DNA of 64,000 nucleotides from Pseudomonas sp. Teo4 (GTDB lineage: Bacteria > Pseudomonadota > Gammaproteobacteria > Pseudomonadales > Pseudomonadaceae). Of this stretch, positions 1-10,135 are shown piece by piece. The translations under genes and the position numbers were made by a program. Under the pieces are notes generated by a model. It worked only from the letters and a program-made list of their open reading frames with translations. It ran no database searches and was not told the origin of the DNA. Every line of letters begins with the position of its first letter. The stretch's first letter is position 1. The stretch covers positions 1-64,000 of the forward strand of contig NZ_JAXCIL010000004.1 in NCBI RefSeq assembly GCF_034387475.1. Direction: 5' to 3'.

Positions 1-47
1 GATTGGGGCGCGGAGCGGCCCTTGGAGCAGGCGACGAAGACCTGTAA
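1..47 (+). CDS. 3' end of an upstream gene, possibly glucokinase (partial)
   Basis: One frame ends at a TAA at 45-47, twenty bases before the gltR start, and reads ...LGRGAALGAGDEDL. In P. putida the gene upstream of gltR is glk in the edd-glk-gltR-gtrS cluster, so this is probably the glucokinase C-terminus. Only about fourteen codons are visible and the family cannot be proven from them. The assignment rests on gene order. Confidence 0.4.
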   Translation, partial: LGRGAALGAGDEDL

Positions 48-67
48 CAACAAGAGGGCGGGACACC

Positions 68-793
68 TTGAGCACTGCCGGAAAATCGATCCTCATGGTC
101 GACGACGACCAGGAGATTCGTGAACTGCTGCAAACCTACCTGAGCCGTTCGGGCTTCCAGGTGCATGCCGAGGCCGACGGCCAGGGCTTTCGCCAGGCAC
201 TGGAAAGTACCCCCTGCGACCTGGTGATCCTCGATGTCATGCTGCCCGACGAAGACGGTTTCAGTCTGTGCCGCTGGGTTCGCCAGCACCCGCGTCAATC
301 GCGGGTGCCGATCATCATGCTCACCGCCAGTTCCGACGAAGCCGACCGTGTGATTGGCCTGGAGCTGGGCGCCGACGACTACCTGGGCAAGCCCTTCAGC
401 CCCCGCGAGTTGCAGGCGCGGATCAAGGCGCTGCTGCGTCGCGCCGAGTTCGGCCAGGCCGCGCCGAACGGCGTCGTGCTGGCCTTCGACGACTGGCGTC
501 TGGACACGGTCAGCCACCGCCTGTTCCATCGCGATGGCGAGGAAGTCACGCTTTCCGGCGCCGATTTTGCCTTGCTCAAGCTGTTTCTCGATCACCCTCA
601 GCAGATTCTCGACCGCGACACCATCGGCAACGCCACTCGTGGCCGCGAGCCGATGCCGCTGGACCGTATCGTCGACATGGGGGGCAGCCGCCTGCGCCAG
701 CGCCTGCGCGACACCGACAAGCCGCCACGGTTGATTCGCACCGTGCGCGGCAGTGGTTACCTGCTGGCTGCCAATGTCCGCTGCACGTCCTGA
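68..793 (+). CDS. gltR: OmpR-family response regulator GltR, glucose uptake control
   Basis: Predicted DNA-binding response regulator of 241 residues. The receiver domain (about residues 8-120) has the acidic pocket VDDDQE, the phosphoacceptor Asp in VILDVMLPDEDG and the conserved Lys in GKPF. An OmpR-type winged-helix domain follows (about 140-235, ending LIRTVRGSGYLL). The start is TTG with GAGGGCGGG just upstream; no ATG fits the receiver N-terminus. It overlaps the downstream histidine kinase gene, which is its likely partner. In P. putida GltR/GtrS controls the glucose transporter and oprB, both immediately downstream here. The family is certain; the name rests on context. Confidence 0.93.
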   Translation: MSTAGKSILMVDDDQEIRELLQTYLSRSGFQVHAEADGQGFRQALESTPCDLVILDVMLPDEDGFSLCRWVRQHPRQSRVPIIMLTASSDEADRVIGLELGADDYLGKPFSPRELQARIKALLRRAEFGQAAPNGVVLAFDDWRLDTVSHRLFHRDGEEVTLSGADFALLKLFLDHPQQILDRDTIGNATRGREPMPLDRIVDMGGSRLRQRLRDTDKPPRLIRTVRGSGYLLAANVRCTS

Positions 794-2225
794 GCGGCGC
801 TGGCGCCTGCTGCCCCGCTCGTTGCTGGGGCGCATGCTGCTGCTGACCTTGTTGGTGGTGCTGATCGCCCAAGGCCTGTCGAGCGTGATCTGGGTGGCCC
901 AGCTACGCGCCAGCCAGTTGCAGGGCCTGCGCGCCAGTGCCGGTAGCCTGGCCCACTCCATGAGTGCCAGTGTCAGTTACTTCCGCTCGTTGCCGGTGGG
1001 CTACCGGCCGATGGTGCTCGACCAGTTGCGCAGCATGGGGGGAACGCGCTTTTTCGTCTCGCTCAACGACAAACCGCTGGAGATGCCGGTGTTGCCCGTC
1101 ACGCCGCGCAAGCAGGCGGTGATCGATGTGTTCCAACAGGTACTGCACGAACGGTTGGGGCCGCAGATGGAAATCTCTGTGGAGTTTGTCAGCCCTGATG
1201 ACCTGCGTATTTTCAACAGCGGCCTGAAGCTCGACGAGCTGCCGCGTTCCTGGGCGCACTATTCGCTGACACTGGAACCGCTCAACCCACCAGTGCTGGT
1301 GACGCAGATTCGTCTGGGCGAGGGCGAGTGGCTGTACATCGCTTCGCTGCTACCTGAGCCCTACACCAGCCTCGAAGCAGAGCGCCTGCCACGCCAGCAG
1401 ATCGGTTTCATCGTGCTGACCACCGCCTTGTTACTGTTGTTCATTGGCCTGCTGGTGCACTGGCAGAGCTGGCCGCTCAAGCGCCTGGCACGGGCGGCGC
1501 GGGAGATGTCGCTGGGGGCTGATGTGGCGCCGGTGGCTGAAGGCGGTGGCAGTGAGGTGGCCGAAGTGGGGCGGGCCTTCAACAGCATGCGCGAACGCAT
1601 CAGCCGCTACCTCACCGAACGCTCGCAACTGTTCAGCGCCATTTCCCATGACTTGCGAACGCCCATCACCCGCTTGCGACTGCGGGTCGAACTGTTGGAA
1701 GACGAGCGCCTGCAGGCCAAGTTCAGCCAGGATCTGGATGAACTGGAGCTGCTGGTCAAAGGCGCGTTGCAGTGTGTGAAGGATACGGACATCCACGAGA
1801 ACATCGAGCTGATCGACCTCAATCAGGTATTGGAAATTCTCGTTGGGCCGTATCTGGTCGATGGCCGCATCACGGTCGAGGGCTGCGCCCTGGCGCCGTA
1901 TCCGGGCAAACCGCTGGCCTTGCGTCGCTGCATCGGCAACCTGATCGACAACGCCATCAAATATGGCGAGCGGGCGCATCTGCGCATCATCGACAGCGAC
2001 CAAGGGTTTGTCCTGCAGGTGGACGACCAGGGGCCAGGCGTGCCGGAACAGCGCCTGGAGCAGGTGTTCGAGCCGCACTTCCGATTGGCCGGGCAGCAGC
2101 AGGGGTATGGGCTGGGGTTGGGGATTGCGCGCAACATCGCCCACAGCCATGGAGGGGAGGTGAGCCTGCTCAACCTGCGCGAGGGTGGGCTGCGGGTGAC
2201 GCTGTTCCTGCCGCGTGGTGATTGA
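774..2225 (+). CDS. gtrS: Sensor histidine kinase GtrS (GltS), partner of GltR
   Basis: Inner-membrane sensor kinase, 483 residues from the ATG at 774. A longer frame begins at 753, but the ATG gives a conventional start overlapping the gltR 3' end by 20 bp. Visible parts are TM1 (about 18-38), a periplasmic sensor region of roughly 160 residues, TM2 (about 208-228), HAMP, the HisKA phosphoacceptor in AISHDLRTPITRLRLR, and HATPase boxes N (GNLIDNAIKYG), G1 (VDDQGPGVP) and G2 (YGLGLGIARNIAHSHGG). In Pseudomonas GtrS senses 2-ketogluconate/6-phosphogluconate-type signals and phosphorylates GltR. That ligand is family knowledge, not seen here. Confidence 0.92.
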   Translation: MSAARPERRWRLLPRSLLGRMLLLTLLVVLIAQGLSSVIWVAQLRASQLQGLRASAGSLAHSMSASVSYFRSLPVGYRPMVLDQLRSMGGTRFFVSLNDKPLEMPVLPVTPRKQAVIDVFQQVLHERLGPQMEISVEFVSPDDLRIFNSGLKLDELPRSWAHYSLTLEPLNPPVLVTQIRLGEGEWLYIASLLPEPYTSLEAERLPRQQIGFIVLTTALLLLFIGLLVHWQSWPLKRLARAAREMSLGADVAPVAEGGGSEVAEVGRAFNSMRERISRYLTERSQLFSAISHDLRTPITRLRLRVELLEDERLQAKFSQDLDELELLVKGALQCVKDTDIHENIELIDLNQVLEILVGPYLVDGRITVEGCALAPYPGKPLALRRCIGNLIDNAIKYGERAHLRIIDSDQGFVLQVDDQGPGVPEQRLEQVFEPHFRLAGQQQGYGLGLGIARNIAHSHGGEVSLLNLREGGLRVTLFLPRGD

Positions 2226-2241
2226 TTGTGGTTGTGTCAGT

Positions 2242-2276
2242 CCCGGTCCTTTCGCGGGTGAATCCGCTCCCACAGG
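2242..2276. repeat. Single REP element (unpaired)
   Basis: The putida-type REP core CTTTCGCGGGTGAATCCGCT followed by CCCACAGG lies between gtrS and gtsA. No inverted partner follows, unlike nearly all other REPs in this window. It sits in the 3' untranslated region of gtrS. Confidence 0.8.
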
Positions 2277-2312
2277 TTCTGTGTTGTTTTCAGACGCAGG
2301 GTAAAAGGCAAT

Positions 2313-2349
2313 GTAACCAAACGATGACATTCACACATCGCTTCGTTAC
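2313..2349. promoter_or_regulatory. Two-step dyad upstream of gtsA, candidate operator
   Basis: Symmetrical arrangement GTAAC-4-CGATG-9-CATCG-4-GTTAC, centred about 100 bp upstream of the gtsA start. Both inner and outer arms are perfect inverted matches. A weak -10 (TAGACT) follows near 2370. GltR is the expected regulator, but response regulators more often bind direct repeats, so the factor is uncertain. Confidence 0.5.
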
Positions 2350-2431
2350 CTGGCGCGGCCTGCGCGCTGATTAGACTCATGTCATGCAAGCGTCAGACTT
2401 GCCCGGCATAACAACAAGAAAAGGTGCTCTC

Positions 2432-3718
2432 ATGTATTCCACGCTCCGCCTCGCTGCCGCGATCTCCTTCGCCTCGCTCCTTCCACTCAGCGCCTTCGCC
2501 GCCGACTCCAAAGGGAATGTCGAGGTGGTGCACTGGTGGACGTCTGGTGGAGAAAAAGCGGCGGCCGATGTGCTCAAGGCCCAGGTCGAAAAAGATGGGT
2601 TCACCTGGAAGGATGGCGCCGTCGCAGGCGGTGGCGGTGCCACGGCCATGACCGTGCTCAAGAGCCGCGCAGTGGCCGGCAACCCGCCAGCCGTGGCCCA
2701 GATCAAGGGGCCGGACATTCAGGACTGGGCTGCTACCGGCCTGCTCGACGCCGATGTGCTCAAGCCTGTGGCCGAGCAGGAAAAATGGGACACGCTGCTC
2801 GACAAGAAAGTGGCTGCCGCGGTGAAGTACGACGGTGACTACGTCGCGGTACCGGTGAACATTCACCGCACCAACTGGTTGTGGATCAACCCCGAGGTGT
2901 TCAAGAAAGCCGGCATCGACAAGGCACCGACCACGCTCGACGAATTCTACGCCGCCGCCGACAAGCTCAAGGCTGCCGGTTTCATCCCGCTCGCCCATGG
3001 CGGTCAGCCCTGGCAGGACAGCACCGTGTTCGAGAGCGTGGCGCTTTCGGTCATGGGCGTCGATGGCTACAAGAAGGCGCTGGTCGACCTCGACAAAGAG
3101 GCGCTGACGGGGCCGGCAATGGTCAAGACGTTGACCGAGCTGAAGAAGCTCGCCACCTACATGGACCCTGACGGCAAAGGCCAGGACTGGAACCTCGAAG
3201 CGGCCAAGGTCATCAGCGGCAAAGCCGGCATGCAGATCATGGGCGACTGGGCCAAGAGCGAGTGGACCCTGGCCAAGAAGACCGCTGGCAAGGACTACCA
3301 GTGCGTGCCATTCCCAGGCACCAACCAGGCCTTCCTCTACAACATCGACTCGCTGGTGGTGTTCAAGCAGAAGGACGAGGGTACCGCTGCCGGCCAGCAG
3401 GATATCGCCCGGATCGTGCTGGGCAAGGACTTCCAGAAGCTGTTCAGCACCAACAAAGGTTCGATTCCGGTGCGTAACGACATGCTCGCCGACATGGGGC
3501 AGTACGGCTTCGATGCCTGTGCCCAGGCCTCTGCCAAGGACTTCCTGGCCGATGCCGGAAACGGCGGCCTGCAACCGAGCATGGCGCACAACATGGCCAC
3601 GACGCTGGCCGTGCAGGGGGCGTTCTTCGATGTGGTGACCAACTACATCAACGACCCTCAGGCCGACCCGGCCGATGCGGCGAAGAAGCTGGCGGCGGCG
3701 ATCCAGGCTGCCAAGTGA
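2432..3718 (+). CDS. gtsA: Glucose/mannose ABC transporter substrate-binding protein
   Basis: Periplasmic sugar-binding protein of 428 residues, solute-binding family 1. The ATG at 2432 is chosen because it opens a clean Sec signal peptide ([23 protein letters not shown], cut before ADS) and has AGAAAAGG upstream. The mature N-terminus [15 protein letters not shown] is typical of sugar-binding proteins. It heads the gtsABCD-oprB cluster and would deliver glucose to GtsBC. A paired REP after its stop codon separates it from gtsB, which may let the binding protein be made in excess. Confidence 0.95.
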   Translation: MYSTLRLAAAISFASLLPLSAFAADSKGNVEVVHWWTSGGEKAAADVLKAQVEKDGFTWKDGAVAGGGGATAMTVLKSRAVAGNPPAVAQIKGPDIQDWAATGLLDADVLKPVAEQEKWDTLLDKKVAAAVKYDGDYVAVPVNIHRTNWLWINPEVFKKAGIDKAPTTLDEFYAAADKLKAAGFIPLAHGGQPWQDSTVFESVALSVMGVDGYKKALVDLDKEALTGPAMVKTLTELKKLATYMDPDGKGQDWNLEAAKVISGKAGMQIMGDWAKSEWTLAKKTAGKDYQCVPFPGTNQAFLYNIDSLVVFKQKDEGTAAGQQDIARIVLGKDFQKLFSTNKGSIPVRNDMLADMGQYGFDACAQASAKDFLADAGNGGLQPSMAHNMATTLAVQGAFFDVVTNYINDPQADPADAAKKLAAAIQAAK

Positions 3719-3727
3719 CGATCTGAC

Positions 3728-3821
3728 GGCCTCATCGCCGGCGAGCCGGCTCCCACAGCAAGAGCACTGAACTTGGGATCTGTACGGCCTCTGTGGGAGC
3801 CGGCTTGCCGGCGATGAGGCC
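3728..3821. repeat. Paired REP (REPIN) between gtsA and gtsB
   Basis: Inverted copies of GGCCTCATCGCCGGCGAGCC...CCCACAG (3728-3758) and CTGTGGGAGCCGGCTTGCCG...GAGGCC (3791-3821) can fold into one large hairpin. It lies in the only sizeable gap inside the gts operon. Confidence 0.9.
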
Positions 3822-3878
3822 AGTACTGACAACACAAGCGGCAGCGCCAGACACTGCCCAGCCTTCGGGTAACCATCC

Positions 3879-4787
3879 ATGACAACAGCAACCGCCCAAC
3901 TGCGGGCCTCACCCCTGGACGCTCTACAGCGCTGGCTACCGAAACTGGTCCTGGCGCCCAGCATGTTCATCGTGCTGGTGGGCTTCTATGGCTACATCCT
4001 GTGGACCTTCATCCTCTCGTTCACCACCTCCACCTTCCTGCCGACCTACAAATGGGCGGGCCTGGCGCAGTACGCACGGTTGTTCGACAACGACCGCTGG
4101 TGGGTCGCCAGCAAGAACCTGCTGGTGTTCGGTGGCCTGTTCATCGCCATCACCTTGGTCATCGGTGTATTCCTGGCGGTGCTGCTCGACCAGCGCATCC
4201 GCCGCGAGGGCTTCATCCGCACCATCTACCTCTACCCGATGGCGCTGTCGATGATCGTCACCGGCACCGCCTGGAAGTGGCTGCTCAACCCCGGCATGGG
4301 GCTGGACAAGCTGCTGCGCGACTGGGGTTGGGAGGGCTTTCGCCTGGATTGGCTGATCGACCCTGACCGGGTGGTGTACTGCCTGGTCATCGCCGCCGTC
4401 TGGCAGGCCTCGGGCTTCATCATGGCGATGTTTCTCGCAGGCCTCCGGGGCGTAGACCAGTCGATCATTCGTGCCGCTCAGATCGATGGCGCCAGCTTGC
4501 CGCGTATCTACTGGACTGTGGTGCTGCCGAGCCTGCGTCCGGTGTTCTTCAGTTCGCTGATGATCCTTTCGCACATCGCCATCAAGAGCTTCGACCTGGT
4601 GGCGGCGATGACGGCGGGCGGGCCTGGGTACTCCTCCGACCTGCCGGCCATGTTCATGTATTCCTTCACCTTCAGTCGCGGCCAGATGGGCATGGGTTCG
4701 GCCAGCGCCATCCTGATGCTTGGGGCGATTCTCGCGATCCTCGTGCCGTACCTGTACTCCGAACTCAGGAGCAAGCGCCATGCATAG
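3879..4787 (+). CDS. gtsB: Glucose ABC transporter permease GtsB
   Basis: Inner-membrane permease of 302 residues, MalF-type half of the channel. Six hydrophobic segments are visible, starting with APSMFIVLVGFYGYILWTFI. The EAA-loop that contacts the ATPase is AAQIDGASLPRIYWTVVLPS (about residues 199-218). Its 3' end overlaps gtsC by 8 bp, indicating translational coupling. It pairs with GtsC and is energised by GtsD. Confidence 0.95.
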   Translation: MTTATAQLRASPLDALQRWLPKLVLAPSMFIVLVGFYGYILWTFILSFTTSTFLPTYKWAGLAQYARLFDNDRWWVASKNLLVFGGLFIAITLVIGVFLAVLLDQRIRREGFIRTIYLYPMALSMIVTGTAWKWLLNPGMGLDKLLRDWGWEGFRLDWLIDPDRVVYCLVIAAVWQASGFIMAMFLAGLRGVDQSIIRAAQIDGASLPRIYWTVVLPSLRPVFFSSLMILSHIAIKSFDLVAAMTAGGPGYSSDLPAMFMYSFTFSRGQMGMGSASAILMLGAILAILVPYLYSELRSKRHA

Positions 4788-5625
4788 CCCTTCGGACAAG
4801 CCGGCCATGAGCCTGAGTCGCCTCGCCATCCACGCGGTGCTGTTGCTGGCGGTGCTGCTGTACCTGGTGCCGCTGGTGGTGATGTTGCTCACCAGCTTCA
4901 AGACCCCGGAAGACATCGGCAGCGGCAACCTGCTGAGCTGGCCGGCGGTGGTTACCGGCATCGGCTGGGTCAAGGCCTGGAGCACGGTGAGCGGTTACTT
5001 CTGGAACTCGATCATGATCACCGTGCCGGCCGTGCTGATCTCCACGACCATTGGTGCGTTGAACGGCTACGTGCTGTCGATGTGGCGCTTTCGTGGTTCG
5101 CAGCTGTTCTTCGGCCTGTTGCTGTTCGGCTGCTTCCTGCCGTTCCAGACCGTGCTGCTACCGGCGTCGTTCACCCTCGGCAAGCTCGGCCTGGCCAGCA
5201 CCACCAGTGGCCTGGTGCTGGTGCATGTGGTGTATGGCCTGGCGTTCACCACGCTGTTCTTCCGCAACTTCTACGTGAGCATCCCCGATGCGCTGGTCAA
5301 GGCGGCACGCCTGGATGGCGCCGGGTTCTTCACCATCTTTAGCCGCATCATCCTGCCGATGTCGACGCCGATCATCATGGTCTGCCTGATCTGGCAGTTC
5401 ACCCAGATCTGGAACGACTTCCTGTTCGGGGTGGTGTTCTCCAGTGGCGATTCGCAACCGATCACCGTGGCCCTGAACAACCTGGTCAACACCAGCACTG
5501 GGGCCAAGGAATACAACGTCGACATGGCGGCGGCGATGATCGCCGGCCTGCCAACCCTGCTGGTCTACGTGGTGGCAGGCAAGTATTTCGTCCGCGGGCT
5601 GACCGCCGGCGCCGTCAAGGGGTAA
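4780..5625 (+). CDS. gtsC: Glucose ABC transporter permease GtsC
   Basis: Second permease subunit, 281 residues from the ATG at 4780, which overlaps the gtsB end. A longer frame from 4720 lies inside gtsB and is not used. Six transmembrane segments begin with LLLAVLLYLVPLVVMLLTSF. The MalG-type EAA motif is AARLDGAGFFTIFSRIILP. gtsD follows after 3 bp. Confidence 0.95.
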   Translation: MHSPSDKPAMSLSRLAIHAVLLLAVLLYLVPLVVMLLTSFKTPEDIGSGNLLSWPAVVTGIGWVKAWSTVSGYFWNSIMITVPAVLISTTIGALNGYVLSMWRFRGSQLFFGLLLFGCFLPFQTVLLPASFTLGKLGLASTTSGLVLVHVVYGLAFTTLFFRNFYVSIPDALVKAARLDGAGFFTIFSRIILPMSTPIIMVCLIWQFTQIWNDFLFGVVFSSGDSQPITVALNNLVNTSTGAKEYNVDMAAAMIAGLPTLLVYVVAGKYFVRGLTAGAVKG

Positions 5626-5628
5626 GTC

Positions 5629-6783
5629 ATGGCAACGCTTGAACTTCGCAACGTCAACAAGACCTACGGCAGCGGCCTGCCGGACACCCTCAAGGACATT
5701 CAGCTGTCGATCAAGGACGGCGAGTTCCTGATCCTGGTGGGCCCTTCGGGCTGCGGCAAATCGACCTTGATGAACTGCATCGCCGGTCTCGAGCAGATCA
5801 CCGGTGGCGCGATTCTGATCGACGACCAGGACGTCAGCGGCATGAGCCCCAAGGACCGCGATATCGCCATGGTGTTCCAGTCCTACGCCTTGTACCCGAC
5901 CATGAGCGTGCGCGAGAACATCGAGTTCGGCCTGAAGATCCGCAAGATGCCGCAGGCTGCCATCGATGAGGAAGTGGCGCGGGTGTCCAAGTTGCTGCAG
6001 ATCGAGCATCTGCTCACGCGCAAGCCCGCCCAGCTTTCCGGTGGCCAGCAGCAGCGTGTGGCCATGGGCCGGGCCTTGGCGCGGCGGCCGAAGATCTACC
6101 TGTTCGACGAACCGCTGTCGAACCTCGACGCCAAGCTGCGGGTAGAGATGCGCACCGAGATGAAACTGATGCATCAGCGCCTGCGCACCACCACGGTGTA
6201 CGTCACCCATGACCAGATCGAGGCGATGACCCTGGGCGACAAGGTGGCGGTGATGAAGGACGGCATCATTCAGCAGTTCGGCACGCCGCAGCAGATCTAC
6301 AACGACCCGGCCAACCAGTTCGTCGCCAGTTTCATCGGTTCGCCGCCGATGAACTTCATTCCCGTGCGCCTGACTCGGCAGGAGGGGCGTCTGCTGGCCT
6401 TGCTCGACAGCGGCCAGGCACGTTGCGAACTGCCGCTTGGGGCGGCCAGTGATGCACTTGATGGGCGCGAGATCATCCTGGGTGTCCGCCCGGAGCAGAT
6501 CACCTTGGGCGGTGGCGAGGGCAATGGCCTGCCGGGCATTCGCGCCGAAGTGGAAGTGACCGAACCCACCGGGCCGGACCTGCTGGTGTTCGTCACCCTC
6601 AACCAGACCAAGGTCTGCTGCCGACTGGCGCCGGATGTGGCGTGCCGGGTCGGCGACAACCTCAACCTGCAGTTCGACCCGGCACGGGTGCTGCTGTTCG
6701 ACGCCGCCACCGGCGAGCGTCTGGACCCTGCCAGCAGCAGCGCTGCGGTCAAGGACAACGTGGCCCGCTTCAAGGGGCGTTGA
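5629..6783 (+). CDS. gtsD: Glucose ABC transporter ATP-binding protein GtsD
   Basis: Cytoplasmic ATPase of the MalK/UgpC type, 384 residues. It shows Walker [10 protein letters not shown] (about 38-46), signature [14 protein letters not shown], Walker [14 protein letters not shown] and switch His in YVTHDQ, followed by a C-terminal OB-type regulatory domain (about 240-384). It directly follows gtsC and completes the importer. oprB starts 42 bp downstream with a purine-rich leader, so the porin is probably cotranscribed. Confidence 0.95.
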   Translation: MATLELRNVNKTYGSGLPDTLKDIQLSIKDGEFLILVGPSGCGKSTLMNCIAGLEQITGGAILIDDQDVSGMSPKDRDIAMVFQSYALYPTMSVRENIEFGLKIRKMPQAAIDEEVARVSKLLQIEHLLTRKPAQLSGGQQQRVAMGRALARRPKIYLFDEPLSNLDAKLRVEMRTEMKLMHQRLRTTTVYVTHDQIEAMTLGDKVAVMKDGIIQQFGTPQQIYNDPANQFVASFIGSPPMNFIPVRLTRQEGRLLALLDSGQARCELPLGAASDALDGREIILGVRPEQITLGGGEGNGLPGIRAEVEVTEPTGPDLLVFVTLNQTKVCCRLAPDVACRVGDNLNLQFDPARVLLFDAATGERLDPASSSAAVKDNVARFKGR

Positions 6784-6825
6784 AACGTCTACACCATCAA
6801 ATAAGAAAAAAGAGGACGCAAAAGG

Positions 6826-8178
6826 ATGGAACAGCGCAATCGCATCAGGACTTTAGGCTCGCTTGCCTTGCTGGCCCCGTTGGCCATGCTCGGCACTGGC
6901 GGGGCGCAAGCTGCCGAAGCATTTTCCAGCGAGTCGAAGTGGATGACCGGCGACTGGGGCGGTGCCCGCACCGAGCTGCTGGAAAAGGGCTATGACTTTA
7001 CCCTCGATTATGTCGGTGAGGTGGCCGGCAACCTGCACGGCGGCTACAACGACGACAAGACGGCCCGTTACAGCGACCAGTTCGCCCTTGGTGCGCACCT
7101 GGACCTGGAAAAGATCTTTGGCTGGCACGACACCGAGTTCAAACTGGCGATCACCGAGCGTAGCGGGCGTAACCTGTCCAATGACCGCATCAGCGACCCA
7201 CGCGCCGGGCAGTTCAGTTCGGTGCAGGAAGTGTGGGGGCGTGGCCAGACTTGGCGCTTGACCCAGATGTGGATCAAGCAGAAATATTTCGACGGTGCCC
7301 TGGATGTGAAATTCGGCCGCTTCGGCGAGGGCGAGGATTTCAACAGCTTCCCTTGCGACTTCCAGAACCTGGCGTTCTGCGGCTCCCAGGTGGGCAACTG
7401 GGTGGGTGGCATCTGGTACAACTGGCCGGTCAGCCAGTGGGCGCTGCGGGTCAAGTACAACATCACCCCGGAGTTCTTCGTGCAGGTGGGGGCCTTCGAG
7501 CAGAACCCCTCCAACCTGGAAACCGGCAATGGCTTCAAGCTCAGCGGCAGCGGCACCAAGGGTGCGATCCTGCCGGTGGAGATGGTCTGGTCGCCCAAGG
7601 TCAATGGCCTGCCGGGTGAGTACCGGCTGGGCTACTACTACAGCACCGCCAAGGCAGACGATGTGTTCGATGACGTCAACGGCAACCCGCAGGCGCTGAC
7701 CGGTGAAGCCTTCAAGTCGCATTCGAGCAAGCACGGCTGGTGGGTAGTGGCGCAGCAGCAGGTTACCGCCCACGGCGGCGACGTGAATCGTGGCCTGAGC
7801 TTGTTCGCCAACTTCACGGTGCACGACAAGGCCACCAACGTGGTCGACAACTACCAGCAGGTCGGTCTTGTCTACAAAGGTGCCTTCGATGCCCGGCCCA
7901 AGGACGACATCGGCTTCGGCGTCGCCCGTATTCACGTCAATGACGATGTGAAGGACCGTGCCGAGTTGCTCAACGCCCAAAGCGGTATCAGCGATTACGA
8001 CAACCCAGGCTTCGTGCCGCTGCAGCGCACCGAATACAACGCCGAGCTCTATTACGGCTTCCACGTGACCAACTGGCTGACCGTACGGCCGAACCTGCAG
8101 TACATCAAGAGCCCAGGTGGCGTGGATGAGGTGGACAATGCATTGGTCGCAGGCTTGAAGATTCAGTCGTCATTCTGA
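6826..8178 (+). CDS. oprB: Carbohydrate-selective outer membrane porin OprB
   Basis: Predicted outer-membrane beta-barrel of 450 residues. It has a signal peptide ending GGAQA and an N-terminal stretch WMTGDWGGARTELLEKGYDF typical of OprB. The C-terminus ends in Phe (LKIQSSF), as needed for BAM recognition. AAAAGG precedes the ATG closely. It admits glucose to the periplasm for GtsA, and its place after gtsD fits this. Confidence 0.95.
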   Translation: MEQRNRIRTLGSLALLAPLAMLGTGGAQAAEAFSSESKWMTGDWGGARTELLEKGYDFTLDYVGEVAGNLHGGYNDDKTARYSDQFALGAHLDLEKIFGWHDTEFKLAITERSGRNLSNDRISDPRAGQFSSVQEVWGRGQTWRLTQMWIKQKYFDGALDVKFGRFGEGEDFNSFPCDFQNLAFCGSQVGNWVGGIWYNWPVSQWALRVKYNITPEFFVQVGAFEQNPSNLETGNGFKLSGSGTKGAILPVEMVWSPKVNGLPGEYRLGYYYSTAKADDVFDDVNGNPQALTGEAFKSHSSKHGWWVVAQQQVTAHGGDVNRGLSLFANFTVHDKATNVVDNYQQVGLVYKGAFDARPKDDIGFGVARIHVNDDVKDRAELLNAQSGISDYDNPGFVPLQRTEYNAELYYGFHVTNWLTVRPNLQYIKSPGGVDEVDNALVAGLKIQSSF

Positions 8179-8295
8179 GAAAAATTGTTGTAAATTTACG
8201 CCAATCCAATTCCGACCCCGGCACCCACTGGCTTGCAGTGGTTGTCGAGGATACGGCAAGACAGCGCTATCTCAAACAACAAGAGCTTCGGAACC

Positions 8296-9150
8296 ATGCC
8301 TGAACATCCGCTACATCGCTTCTTTTCCTCGCAAAGGCCCAGGCCGACCTTCGAGTGGGAGCGTTACCAGCAGCGCGATGTGCTGATCATCGATCATCCT
8401 CGCTGCCAGGCGGTATTCAGCCGCCAGGGTGCGCAGTTGCTGCACTTTCAACCGGCCGGCGAACGGCCATGGTTGTGGTGCGCCGAACAGTGGCCGCAGG
8501 TGGGCGCAATCCGCGGCGGTGTGCCGGTGTGCTGGCCCTGGTATGGCCGCCACCCCAGTGAGGACCTGTGGCCTGCCCATGGCTGGGCGCGCTTGCTTGA
8601 CTGGAAACTGGTGGACAGCCGGGAGGACGAAGAGGGGGTGACCCTCAAGTGGCGGCTTGACCTGTGCGACTGGCAGGTCGACCTGCATGCAAGGCTGGGC
8701 AGCCGTATGGAGCTGAGCCTGAGTACCGAGCATCAGGACAGCGAACCCTGCCAGCTGAGCCATGCGCTGCTCGCTTACTGGCGTATTAGCGACGTGTCCG
8801 AGATAGCGCTGTCTGGGCTTGAAGATATCGAAGGTTACGACCGCCTGAACCGCCAGGCCTGCCGCGAAGATGGCGCGCTCAAGCTCAACGGCGGCTGCCA
8901 GAAGGTGTTTCCAGGTACGCCCCGGGTGCAGTTGCAGGACCCGGCCTGGCAGCGCGAATTGTGCATCGACACTGGCGACAGTGACGACACCGTGGTCTGG
9001 CACCCTGGTAACCGGCCACTGATGGGCGTGAGCGGGCGCGAGTGCCTGGGGTTCGTCTGTGTCGAAGCGGCCAGTGGCAGCGGTGAGGGACTGAGCCTGG
9101 CGCCAGGGCAACGGGCCCACCTGCGCCTGCAGGCCCACCGCCTCAGTTGA
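8296..9150 (+). CDS. D-hexose-6-phosphate mutarotase (aldose 1-epimerase family)
   Basis: Cytoplasmic protein of 284 residues from the ATG at 8296. The family signature is the [14 protein letters not shown] stretch near residue 75 with the following AHGWAR. It probably interconverts anomers of glucose 6-phosphate, feeding Zwf. It lies convergent to hexR with an 8-bp overlap at the 3' ends. The longer frame from 8233 lacks conserved sequence and is not used. Confidence 0.88.
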   Translation: MPEHPLHRFFSSQRPRPTFEWERYQQRDVLIIDHPRCQAVFSRQGAQLLHFQPAGERPWLWCAEQWPQVGAIRGGVPVCWPWYGRHPSEDLWPAHGWARLLDWKLVDSREDEEGVTLKWRLDLCDWQVDLHARLGSRMELSLSTEHQDSEPCQLSHALLAYWRISDVSEIALSGLEDIEGYDRLNRQACREDGALKLNGGCQKVFPGTPRVQLQDPAWQRELCIDTGDSDDTVVWHPGNRPLMGVSGRECLGFVCVEAASGSGEGLSLAPGQRAHLRLQAHRLS

Positions 9151-10015
9151 GTTCGTCGTCCTCGATGGGGTAGCGGCTGGCGTTCAGGCTTTCCTTGATC
9201 TTGCGCAGGTGTGGCTGGAAGTCCACGCCGCGGCGCAGGGTCATGCCGGTGGCCAGTACATCGAGCACAGTCAGCTGGATGATTCGCGAGGTCATCGGCA
9301 TGTAGATGTCGGTGTCCTCGGGCAGCGGGATGTGCAGGCTCAGGCTGCAGGCGTTGGCCAGCGGCGAGCCTGCCGCGGTCAGGCCCAGTACCGAGGCGCC
9401 GTTTTCCCGGGCCAGGCGCGCCACCTCGACCAGTTCGCGGGTGCGCCCGGTGTAGGAGATGATCACGAACAGGTCGCCGGTGTGGGCCACCGAGGCCAGC
9501 ATGCGCTGCATCAGTACGTCGGCATGGGCCGACACGGCCAGGTTGAAGCGGAAGAACTTGTGTTGCGCATCCAGCGCCACCGGGGCCGAAGCGCCGAGGC
9601 CGAAGAAGTGGATCTGCCGGGCCTGGATCATCATGTCCACGGCGCGGCTGACCTGCTGCGGGTCGAGCTGCTGGCAGGCGCTGTCGAGGGAAGCGATGGC
9701 GCTGCCGAAGATCTTCTGCGTGTAGGCCGCCGGATCGTCGTCGGCTTCCACGGCGCGGCTGACGTAGGCGGCGCCACTGGCCAGGCTCTGCGCCAGTTGC
9801 AGCTTGAGCTCGGGGTAGCCGCTGACGCCGAACGAGCGGCAGAAGCGGTTGACGGTGGGCTCGCTGACCTTGGCCGCCTGGGCCAGCGCGGCAATGCTGA
9901 AGCGGGTGGCTTGTTGCGGGTTGAGCAGGATGACTTCGGCGACTTTGCGTTCGGCCTTGTTCAGCTCGTCGAGGCGTCCCTGGATCTGCTCCAGGAGGTT
10001 TCGCACGCGGTCCAT
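9143..10015 (-). CDS. hexR: RpiR-family repressor HexR
   Basis: Transcriptional repressor of 290 residues. The N-terminal HTH domain (about 1-77) includes [24 protein letters not shown] sugar-phosphate domain follows (about 120-260; [11 protein letters not shown] and [10 protein letters not shown]). In Pseudomonas HexR binds KDPG and represses zwf-pgl-eda, edd-glk and gap-1. It is divergent from zwf, and a HexR-like dyad lies in the intergenic region. Confidence 0.95.
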   Translation of the reverse strand: MDRVRNLLEQIQGRLDELNKAERKVAEVILLNPQQATRFSIAALAQAAKVSEPTVNRFCRSFGVSGYPELKLQLAQSLASGAAYVSRAVEADDDPAAYTQKIFGSAIASLDSACQQLDPQQVSRAVDMMIQARQIHFFGLGASAPVALDAQHKFFRFNLAVSAHADVLMQRMLASVAHTGDLFVIISYTGRTRELVEVARLARENGASVLGLTAAGSPLANACSLSLHIPLPEDTDIYMPMTSRIIQLTVLDVLATGMTLRRGVDFQPHLRKIKESLNASRYPIEDDELN

Positions 10016-10135
10016 GGTATGTCCTTGGGTCGAGAAGACAGCCGGCTGCCGGGGCAGCAGGCTTTTTGCACAGTCGTCTATCGTACTGTCGGTGCGGTTG
10101 GCGCACCACTTGTCTGTTACGTTTACCGGTAATGT

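Noticed and set aside
8190..8210. GTAAATTTAC dyad downstream of oprB as a HexR or sugar operator
   Set aside because: The arms are only five bases of A/T-rich sequence and the spacing does not fit the HexR palindrome.
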